From assembly GCA_031181345.1 (NCBI GenBank), contig JAPSLC010000002.1, positions 124,001-188,000 on the forward strand: DNA of 64,000 bases, read 5' to 3'. Position 1 is the first letter of the stretch, and every line of letters begins with the position of its first letter. Under the pieces are notes generated by a model. The model searched no databases and was not told where the DNA came from. It was given only the letters and a program-made list of their open reading frames with translations. Both the position numbers and the translations under genes were made by a program. Positions 17,485 through 27,500 of this stretch are shown one piece after another. The DNA is from Cupriavidus sp. (GTDB lineage Bacteria > Pseudomonadota > Gammaproteobacteria > Burkholderiales > Burkholderiaceae).

Positions 17485-18072
17485 TCAACAATCGGGAGCG
17501 ACACTCACCGGCACAGGCTCCAGAACCACTTCACCGTTCTCCTGGACCACTCGATTCACAGTAAGCAAGCATACATTTCCGCTCCAATCGAAGCCAACTT
17601 CATAGTCCTGATCGCTCACAGGCGTAAAGGAGATCGTCCCGAAGCACGATGGACTTGCGCTGCTATATTGGACACCCGCGCGGTGATAGAACGTCGATAC
17701 GTCTTTGAATCCCAACTTGAGACTGGTCGGCACACCGGACGGAATGACATACTCCCTGTAATATGCTTTTGACAGAACGCCGTTCTTTCTCTCCAGGTTC
17801 CTGGTCGTCTCGGTCTCCGCGATACCAAGAGAAGTATTTGACACCAATCCGAACATGGATCCAAATGCGTCGCTCATGCCGCCCGACACACGCTCGCCCC
17901 CGCTGCTCTTGATACAGGCGCTTCCGGAGAACATGTCGGCAAACGCACCGTTTTGTCCGAACACGCGAATTCGGCTTTTAGTGATCTCGTTTGTAGCTTG
18001 CGCGGCGGCCGCCGCGCACAAGGTCATGGAAGCCGCAAAAATCGCCACGGATTTTATTTTGGGTTGCCTCAT
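17485..18072 (-). CDS. Small exported protein of the two-partner secretion locus, unknown function
   Basis: 195-residue protein not assigned to a family. The first 26 residues are a signal peptide (VAIFAASMTLCAAAAAQA). The mature part looks beta-rich and has four cysteines (SACIKSS, SPSCFGT, GNVCLLTV, APDC), which could make two disulfides. That implies a periplasmic or extracellular location. The start at 18072 (MRQP) is chosen because it gives a good signal peptide and does not overlap the upstream lipoprotein. It lies 38 bp after that gene and before tpsB, so it is probably an accessory, maturation or immunity partner of the exoprotein (inference). Base composition is clearly less GC-rich than the surroundings. 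Confidence 0.72.
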   Translation of the reverse strand: MRQPKIKSVAIFAASMTLCAAAAAQATNEITKSRIRVFGQNGAFADMFSGSACIKSSGGERVSGGMSDAFGSMFGLVSNTSLGIAETETTRNLERKNGVLSKAYYREYVIPSGVPTSLKLGFKDVSTFYHRAGVQYSSASPSCFGTISFTPVSDQDYEVGFDWSGNVCLLTVNRVVQENGEVVLEPVPVSVAPDC

Positions 18073-18110
18073 ACCACACCCCAATGCAAGGAAACTGCTA
18101 GGCGCATCAA

Positions 18111-18518
18111 TCAAGGAGCTCCACAGGCTGGGGTATTTCGCGTCCCGTAACACTCGCCGGTGTAGCGATACCCCTTTTTCACCATACATCGTTGCCAGTT
18201 TATGCGTAATCGGTCGTAGGCCTTATCTTTACTTTCCCCCGGCAAACGTTCGGCCTGAATCACCTTATCGGGGATAACGGGCGCGTACTTCCCGCGGCCC
18301 CCACCACATTCTTCTGAGGCGACATCGCGCTCCCCCGGTGTGCCATTTTCTTTTTTCCATTTTTCGATATAAGGGGTGGTGTCCATCAGCCGCTCATAGC
18401 CCTCCTTATTGCAGTTGATCGCTGGCGTCTGCGGCCCACAAATACGGCCATTCCCGATGCTGCAGCCGGTCATTAAAAATGATATCAAGACGATAGACAC
18501 CAATTTCTTCGACATCAT
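18111..18518 (-). CDS. Small lipoprotein coupled to the TpsA exoprotein
   Basis: 135-residue lipoprotein. The signal sequence ends in the lipobox LMTGC. The mature part has eight or so cysteines and patterns such as CGPQTPAINCNKEGYERL, SEECGG and WQRCMVKKGYRY-TGEC. Similar Cys-rich lipoproteins accompany two-partner exoproteins in other betaproteobacteria (from memory of the family). The ATG at 18518 overlaps the TGA stop of tpsA (ATGA), so translation is probably coupled; GAAGGCGG lies upstream. Position recalls BcpO of Burkholderia contact-dependent inhibition loci (bcpAIOB order), but sequence homology to BcpO cannot be claimed. It could be an immunity or secretion accessory protein. Confidence 0.78.
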   Translation of the reverse strand: MMSKKLVSIVLISFLMTGCSIGNGRICGPQTPAINCNKEGYERLMDTTPYIEKWKKENGTPGERDVASEECGGGRGKYAPVIPDKVIQAERLPGESKDKAYDRLRINWQRCMVKKGYRYTGECYGTRNTPACGAP

Positions 18519-21500
18519 TTTGCCGCCTTCAAGATAATTGATATTGCGTTCCACACTTGTGTCGGAAGAAGTTCCGCCATTGCAAACGGGCTGGACGCCA
18601 TAATAGCGCCGGTCGCACTCCACAGATCCTGAGCCTTTGCGACGGCAGACGGCCTTCCGCGCTCTGCGTTACCTTCCTGGTCGTACAAACCACTGAGCTT
18701 TCCACCAATCATGTCGTGAGGGCCAGCAAACGATTCAATGAGCTTATCCTGCCAGCTGCCAGCGTCATACGGAACCCCAAACAGGGTTCCTTTCGCGCCT
18801 TGGATTCCGCCAGTGGGGCCGCTCAAGTCCTTGCCATCTATGGTCTTTAGGAACTCATCCAGGCCCATGTTGGCGGCGGCCGGGTCGAACTGAACCTGTC
18901 CATTTTTAGTGAGCAGCAATTGAGTCTTTCCATTCGCGTCCAGGATTGGTAAACCGTCGGCACCATTCTGAACCTTACATCTTGCATTGTCCGGTCCACA
19001 CAGCTTGTCCAAATCCCAGCGCGTACCGCCTAGCTTGTACCTATCGCCTCGCACCCCTTCACTTTCTCCAGACAAGTTGTCATAAGTTGAAGTCCCATCC
19101 GTTACCCCAGCGAACTTCGCGGAGTCTTCAATCATCAACTTGCGCATTTCGTCGGCCGCCATCGATAGGCCTTCTTTTGTGACAGCTGATATCCCCATTC
19201 CCGTCACGGCACCGATCAGGATATTCAGGACTTTTTCCTGCTTTGTTAGCTCGTCTAGCTTGCCGCGCAGCTCCGCCCGCTCTTCATCGCTGCCAGCTTC
19301 CTTCAATTTTGCAAGCAGTTCGCCGCGATTCCTCTTGATGTAGTTATCGACGGCACGGCCGGCTTGCTGGCTCAAGGTCATGGTGATCTGGACCTGGGCG
19401 TTGATTTCCTTCTCGACCTTCTCGGCATCGAAGATCCTGTCGATCCCCCTCGATGCATCTCCTGTCCTGACAGAGCTATCGCCAGCGACGCCTGAAATGC
19501 CGGCTGCCGTGGTGCTATTCGAATTTGCTCCGCCAAACCCCAGACCGACCCCCGACGCCGCGCCGGTCGACACACCAAATCCCTCAGCCTTATAGTTTGC
19601 CCGGTTCTCTATGTCATTCAGCGTAAGCTGACCCGTCGTCTGGAATTGATTCGCGCCGTTGCGCACTGCTTCATCCGTCGATGCGATGACAGCGCCCTTA
19701 AGGCTCGTATCACCCCCGACGTTGACCTGGAATCCTTTATCCCCAGCTTTGATACCGGACTCCTCGGTCACGCTCGCATAGTCGCTATTGACCTTTTGCT
19801 GGCTGGCGCTGGCACTACCGGAGAAGCCGTAGCCCACAGTGACACTACCGCTGGCGGATTGGCTCTTGCTCCGATATGTGCTTGTGTCTTGCAGGCTTTC
19901 GATGTTCAGGTCACCGCCGATATCAACGGCCACTCGGTTCCCCGACGCAACACCACCGCGCAATGTCGTGTCGCCACCCGACTCAATCAGGAGAGCATTG
20001 CCTGCGTTGACATGGCTGTTAGTCCAAGTCACGTCATGGCCGTCCGCGTTGCCGCGCGCGGTGGCGGCGTTGGCCGTCACCCCAAAGGCCATACCGCTCG
20101 AACTGACACTCACCGCGATGCCTACTCCACCGGACTTGCTCTGATTGCTGCTGTGCTGCTCGGCTGTGTTGGCAGCCGCAAGCAGATTGACCTGGTTCTC
20201 GGCCTTCAAGGAGACGCTATCGCCCGCATGGATATCGCTGCCCACCACATTGATATTGCTGTTTGCTCCAGCCCCTTCTGCGCGGATGCGGACATTGCCA
20301 CCGGCGCTGACCTCGCTGCCGACGACTGTGGAGCTCGTTTGCGTTTGCTTGCTGTCGCTCTTTGCGCCGCCTACGGTGATGCTGATATTCAGTCCACCGC
20401 CCGATTTTGGATCGGCCTGCACGGCACCCGCCGCATCTCTCGCGGCGAGGCCTGCCGCACCAGCAGCCATGGCTTTCATCCGCGGATCGTCGGTTTCGCT
20501 CTGTGCGCGCGCCATTTGGCCCGCTGTTTGCATGGCGTCGAGTACGGGGTTCGATACTGCAATAGTGAGGCCACTTTGCCGGAAGTGCGCCTCTTGTTCG
20601 AAGCGCCCCGTGTCAGTGGCAGCGTTGATATCCACCTTCTTTGCAGCGATGTCGACGTCGCCTCGCAGCGCGCTTACCATGCTTCCCGTCTGGGCGTATG
20701 TGTCGCCGGCACGGAGCTCGATGTTTCCCTGCAGGCTTCCGACCATTGAACCGGTGTGCGTGGTGGTGTGCGCAGTTTGACTCTGATTGCTCTCTTGTTT
20801 CCCGATAGTGACAGCCATGCCGCCCCCAGAAAACATGCCGGACCGGCGCGTCTCCTGGAAGGCGGTACTCGATGCATTACTCTGTGCGGCTCCGATTGTC
20901 AGGTCCCGATCCGCACGCAGTATCACGTCGTCGGTCGCAACGATGTTCGAGCCCAGCACAGTCATATCGCGACCGGCGTTCGCCGAGACAGAATTGGCGG
21001 ACACTGTAGAAGCAATAGCAATACTATGTTGCTCGCTTCCGGCCTTCGTCGTCTGCTCCTTCGACAAGAGGCCCGAGCGCTTGCTCTCGGACCAGTACTG
21101 CGCGGTGTGCGTCTCGTCGACGGTGGCGACTGTGATGTCTCCCGTTGCCAGCAGAGTCGCGGCACCAACCCCATCCCCTGTCGTCACAGAAGACCCGAGC
21201 ACCGAAAGATTGCCGGTACCAGCCGGGATTGACCCTGCTCCTTCCATGGCCTTCATGCCATTGGCCTGCAGTACTGCAACCGCAAGGGAGTCTTGTCCCG
21301 CCGCCAGCTTGATATTGCCATCGGCCTTCACGCTGCTCCCCCGCGCAGTCTCGTCATACGACGACTGCGTATACTGCGCCCCCTTGCCGCCCAGCGACCC
21401 TTCGCTATGGGTGTGGGTGTCCATCACGGCAGTCACCGTGGTGTCTCGGCCGGCCAGCAGCGATGCATTGTCGCCTGCCTCGATCGCGGAACCACTGAGC

Positions 21501-24500
21501 GTGGCATCGCGTCCCGCGACGGCAATAAGATTTGCCCCCGCGTGAAGCGTGCTGCCGGCGTTCGTCACGACCTGATCGTGGCTGTAGCTCTGCCTGCCGC
21601 GCGACACGGCGTCCTGGGTGGTGCCGAGCGCCACGGTGCCGATGTTCAGGTCACGGCCCGCCGCCAGTAGCGCATTCTCGCCCGCGTCGACGCGGCCGCC
21701 GCTCATACTGATATCTCGCCCCGCCAGTACCGCAGTCGTGCCGCTGGCCGAGATGGAAGCGACGGTCCCGATGCCGGTGCCACCGGCGCTGTAGCCGTTG
21801 GGGAGCGTCCGCACGGCCGTGATGGTGTGGGTTTCATTGATCACGTCGCGGCCCGCCCCCACTACGACGTCCTTGCCCGTGATGGTTCCGCCCTTGTTCA
21901 GAACATCGAGCGCTGCCTGAACTACGGTGTTGCCGCCGGTACCACCGATGGTGCCGCGGTTGACAATGTTATTACCCAGCACCTGGGTTGCGACGTCGCC
22001 AACAATTCGGCCGCTGTTATCCGCATTGCCGCTGGCGTCGATGGAAACCGTCTTGCCGGTCACCAACGCGCCGGTATCGTTCATGTTCACCGTATTGGCT
22101 TGAGCCAGGTAGAGCTTGGGCACAAGAACAGATTGAGTGGTGCCGTCCGGCAGCGTCACGTCCTGGGAAACGAGCCACGCCATGTCCGTGGTCAGCTGCT
22201 GCATCTGCTCGTCGGACAGCCCGATTCCCGGGGTGAGCCCAAACGCCTTGGCGTAAGCGACGCCGTTGTTCATCAGCGCCTTGTACTCTTCCATTTGGTC
22301 GGAATGCCCGGCCAGGAAGGTTCGTCCAGTGAGCTGCGTCACCTGGTCGCGTATCAGCTTCTCTTCATAGAAGCCGTCGCCGAGTCGCTTCTGCACCTTG
22401 TGGGGATCGAGCCCGAGTTCGCCGAGCATGTAGTCGCTGGAGATGAAGGACTTGTATTGCGTGAAACGCGGGTCGGTGGCAACGAGGTAGGTCGCGCTCG
22501 GTGCCGGCTGGATCCGGAACAAGCCGTTCGTCGGTAGCGTCAGGTTGGGGAGGCCGCCCCGGGCCGTACCAACGGTCTGCGGACGTACCGCTTGGCCGGA
22601 TACACCGCCAACCTGAGCTCCGGCAGCTCCTCCACCACTGACATTGCCACCCGTCATGTTTCCACCGCTGACGCCGCCACCCGTCATATCGCCGCCGGTG
22701 ACGCTGCCACGGGTCGCGTTGCCACCGGAAACACCACCGTTCGTCTTCCCGGCTCCGGCGACACCACTACCGGTCACTGTGTTGCCCACACGATCCACCG
22801 TTGTCACCGATACATCGCGGGCCGTGGTCTGCACCGACTGGTTGGACGATGCAATCGCCGGGAGCGCCATGACCGTTGTGGAAGCGACGGGAATGGTCGG
22901 ATAGGGCACCACCTTGGTATCGCTATTGCCGCCCGACTTTTGATGCCAGTAGAAGGTCGAGGTGTCGGTGTTGGTGATGGTTTGCTGCAGCGCCGTGCCC
23001 ACATCGCTTACCGAGCCCCCGATGGCCCGGCGGACCAGATCGCCGCCGGCAGCCATCGTGGACGATTGGTTCAGGATGGCACCTCCGTCGCTGTTGATGC
23101 GGATGGCGCCTTGGGCGCGCACGACGCCCGCGGCAGTTGCGCTGACGAGGCGATCAGTGCTGACCGAAGTCGTGGTGGTCCGCTCGATCTCGCTGTAGTC
23201 GTGATTGTCTACGCCGAGGTCGAAGCGGATGCGAACCTGGTCGGGTCGGATATGGCGAGCGGGGTCGTAGTCCGGCCAGAACGTGATTTTGTAGCTCGTG
23301 CCGGTGTCCTGAATAGCCTCGTAATGCTGAGTCGAGTTGGTCGTGAGCGGCCTCGTCAGAATCTCTTCCCAAGGCTGACAGTTATTGTCGTCGCAGATCT
23401 TGGGTGACCTGTTGTAGAACTCCTCGATCGGTGCCTTCGTAAACGAAAGCGTTTTGCTGGCCGTATCCACGTTTGCGACATCGGCTTTCGGCACTTCAAT
23501 CGTGATCGGGTTCCGCAACGCCTGCATCATTGCCGCGCTGATTTTTGCGGCCCCACCAGTCCATCGCCATTGTGGGATGGTAATGCTCTGGTGTCCCGAC
23601 AACTCGAAGTCTGGCAAGCCGGCGAGCCACGCCTTGAGGGTCTGTGTGGTTGAGGTCGGTGTACCCGCCTCAGTTACCACGCTTGTACGCGAATTCGTAA
23701 CCGACCGCGCCGCAATATCCACATCCCCATCCGCTTCAATCGTGGCAGACCGGTTCAGCAGCGACCCCGTCTGGTTCGCCAGCATCCCGCTGCCGTCGCG
23801 CGCGCCATCGCGACCGATCTGCAGATTGCCTGCGCTATAGATCGTCGCGCCATCCAGGTTGGAAACCGAATTGCCGGCATAGAGCTTGAGGTCCTGTGCG
23901 GCGGCGATGATCGCAGCGGGTCCGTTGTTGGTGATGTCACCTGCCTGGACCTGTACCGCATAGCCGATGATCGTGCCCGTATTGTCCAGCGACGCACTGC
24001 TGGTATGTACGGTGTCGCCGTCGATGCGGCCGGCGTTCGAGATCGCATTGCCGGCAGCGATCGTGGCGGTAGCACCCGTCAGAACCGCACCGGCGCTGTT
24101 GACCAGATTGGCGCCGGTCACCGAGAGGTTCCCGGCTGCGGCGAGTGTGCCGGTATTGGTCAGCGTGCCTGTGCTGGACACACGAAGCTCGCCATCGGCC
24201 TTCAGTCGATTGGCGGCATCGTTCAGGTAGTCGCCTGCCACATCCAGCGTCAGATTGCGGCCGGCCGTCATTTCCCCGCTGCCGCCGACCGCGCCGGCAA
24301 CGCCGATATCTCGATTGGCGCGAACGATACCGCCGGCGTTGCCTACCGACGCCACCCTGACGATGACATCCTGGCCGCCCAGCACGGTGCCACCCTGGTT
24401 GTTGAGGGAAGCGCTTGCCTGGGACAACGTGAGCGCCGTGCCGCCGTATACGGTTCCCCCACGGTTGTCGACCGTACGTGCGACCCGAAGCGCGAGATCG

Positions 24501-27500
24501 CGGCCCGCGGTCACATTGCCGCCGCCGGTATTGACAAGGTCTTGTACGGCTATCGTGGTGTTGCCGTTACCACCGAGGACGCCCGCGTGATTCAAGAGGG
24601 TACCGGCAGTGTTGATTGTCGTTGTACCGTTTCCCGCGTTGACCATACGTCCGGCGTTATTGTCCAAGACCGCCGCGGATACGGCCATCGAGCCGTTGGG
24701 CCCGTTGGCAGCGAGCGTGCCGCCCGCATTCGACAGCGCCCCGCCTGCCGACAGCGTCAAGTCTCCTGTGGTCTGCACATCGCCGTGGCTATTGTCGAAG
24801 CCTGCACCACTTGACGCGGACAACGCCGTCTGCCCATAGAGCGTGCCGCCGCTGTTATTGACAGTGTGGGTGGCATGCAATGCCAGCGCCTTACCGGCGA
24901 CGATGTTGCCGTTGGAGGTATTGATCAAGTCGCCGCCGCGAACAGTGGTATCGCCATTGCCGCCGAGCACACCGTTCGAATTTGTTACTGCGCCGTCGGA
25001 GGACACCGTGGTGACCCCATCGCCGGCATTGGCGAGCTTCCCTCCGCGATTGTCGATACTGGCCGCCGACACCGTCATGGTGCTGTGCTGACCATTGGCG
25101 GCCAGCGTGCCACCCACGTTGCTGATTGCGCCTAGTGCAGTGATGGCCAGATCGCCGCTGGTCTCGATATCGCCTGCGGCATTGTCTACGCCAGCACCGG
25201 TATTCAGTGTCAGGCCCTTCTGACCGAACAGGGCCCCACTACGGTTGTTCAGTGACTGTTCGACTGCCACATTCAAGGCACGAGCGGCGACGATGCTGCC
25301 CTTCTCGGTGTTGATCAGGTCGCGCGCGGCGATGGTGGTGTCGCCATTGCCGCCGAGTACGCCGCGGCTGTTGATCAGCGCGCCTTTCGTCGTCACGGAG
25401 GTCGCACCGTCGCCTGCATTGGCGAGCTTGCCGCCGCTATTGTCGATACGCGAGGCCGCTACCGCCATGGCACCGTGTGCGCCATTGGCGGCAAACGTGC
25501 CATCCGTATTGTTCAATGCGCCGCCAACCGTGACGATCAGGTCTCCATTGGTCTCTACATCGCCGCCGGCGTTGTCGAAGGCTTCGCCGTTGCTGACGCG
25601 TACGCCAGTCTGGCCGTATAGCGCGCCACCGCGGTTGTCGACGCTCTGGTCGACATCCAGCGACAACGTTCGACCGCCCACTACGCTGGCGCCGGAAGTA
25701 TTGACGAGCCTCCCAGCCACCACGGAGGTATCGCCGTTGCCGCCCAGCACGCCGCCGGCATTGCTCAGCGTCCCGGAGACGGTCAGCGTCGTGGCGCCAT
25801 CGCCCGCATTGGTCAGCTTGCCGCCGCTATTGTCCAAACGATCTGCCGACACCGCCATGGTGCTGTGCGCGCCGTTTGTTACCAAGGTCCCAGCGGCGTT
25901 TGTCAGCGCCCCACCCGCCACCACGGAAAGATCGCCCGCCGTTTGCGCGTTGCCGCGGCGGTTGTCGAAGTCGGCCCCGTTGGAAATCGTCAGCCGCGTC
26001 TGCCCATACAGCGTGCCGCCCCGGTTGTCCAGGTTTTTTGCGAGTTCCAGTGCGAGGGCACCAGCCGATGTGAGCTTGCCTCCAGACGCGTTGGTAAGGG
26101 TCTGCGCAACGATGGTCGTGTCGCCGTTGCCGCCGAGCAAGCCACCGGTGTTGCCGAGCTCGCCATGCGATGTCACTGTCGTGGTGCCGCCGCCCGCATT
26201 GATCAATCGCCCGGCGCTGTTGTCGATGCCGTTCGAGGACACCGCCATCGCGCTGTTCGGGCCGTTTGCGGCCAACGTGCCGTTGGCATTGCTCAGCGCA
26301 CCACTTGCTGACAGCGTCAGATCTCCTGCAGTCTGGATGTCGCCCCGGGTGTTGTCGATGGCTGCATTGCTTTGCAGTACCAGGTCGGTCTGCCCGTACA
26401 GCCGGCCATCCCGATTGCCGATCGCACCTGCCTGCGCCACCAGAGCCCCATTGGTCTGGATAGTGCCGCGTTCATTTGCAAACATGCCAGCACTCGACAG
26501 CATCAGCTTGTCCGCACCGGCATGCTCGATCTTGCCGCCACTGTTGTCGAAGGCACCGGCGGTAACGATCAGGTTCTGGCCATTCGTCGCCAGAGTACCG
26601 CCGTTGTTGTCGAGCAATCCGCCCGCAACGATCCGGGTGTCGCCCTGCCAGTACTGGCTGATCGCGCCGCCACGATTGACGAGGCTAGCCACTGTGTCGA
26701 TCGCTACATGGCCGGCCTCGATGCGGCCAGCGGAGTTGTCCAACACATTCGCGGCGACAGTCGCGCCGGCCGCCGTCAGCTTGCCGCCACGGTTCGTCAG
26801 CGAGCCGTCGACATCGGCGGTCAGCGCGCCGCCAGCCGTCATGCTCCCGCCGTCGTTGTTCAGCGAACCGGCAACAAGATTGGCGTTTCCAGTTGCCTCG
26901 ATACGGCCATGGTTGTCCAGCGCGTGAACGGCGAGCCGAACGCTGCCGTTGCTGCCAATCACGCCCCCTTCTTCGCCAGTCGCGGTATTGCCGCCGGCAT
27001 TGATCATGGTGCCGGCATCGATCGACAAGCCGTCGCCATTGAGCGACGCGATCCGGCCCGCGGTGTTGTCGATCGAGTTCGCAGTTGAGATCGTCAGCGC
27101 GCCGCCGGATTGCAGCGTGCCTCGGTTGTTGTTCGTTACGCCGTTGGACCGAATGATCATCGGCCCGTGCGCCAGAATCTGGCCGGACTGATTCGATATC
27201 GCCCTGGCATTCACCGTAATGGCGCTCTGGCTCGAAACCCGGCCGCGATCGTTGATCAAGGCACCTTGCGCGTGGACGCCAATGCCACCACCAGCAATTG
27301 TTGTCGCCCCGGAAAGATCAAGATTGCCACCGACCGCCGTCAGGCTCACGTCTCGATTGCCGGCCGTCTGACTGCCGGCCAGGTTCAAGGTACTACCGTG
27401 CAGCGTAACATTGGCGCCAGCCACATTCCGGCCGGTTGCAGACAGTGCGCCGGTGGACACGATCGCCAGGTCGCCACCCGCCCCTACCGATCCATCGCTG

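Noticed and set aside
18515..19400. Standard CdiA-type toxin with VENN or ELYN motif
   Set aside because: Neither motif is present in the TpsA C-terminal region, and no cytoplasmic immunity-sized gene follows. The locus is kept as a two-partner secretion system with a possible unusual tip.
24450..26400. Possible CRISPR array, because of regular repeats
   Set aside because: The period is 390 bp, units are diverged and coding, and no short identical repeats with unique spacers exist.
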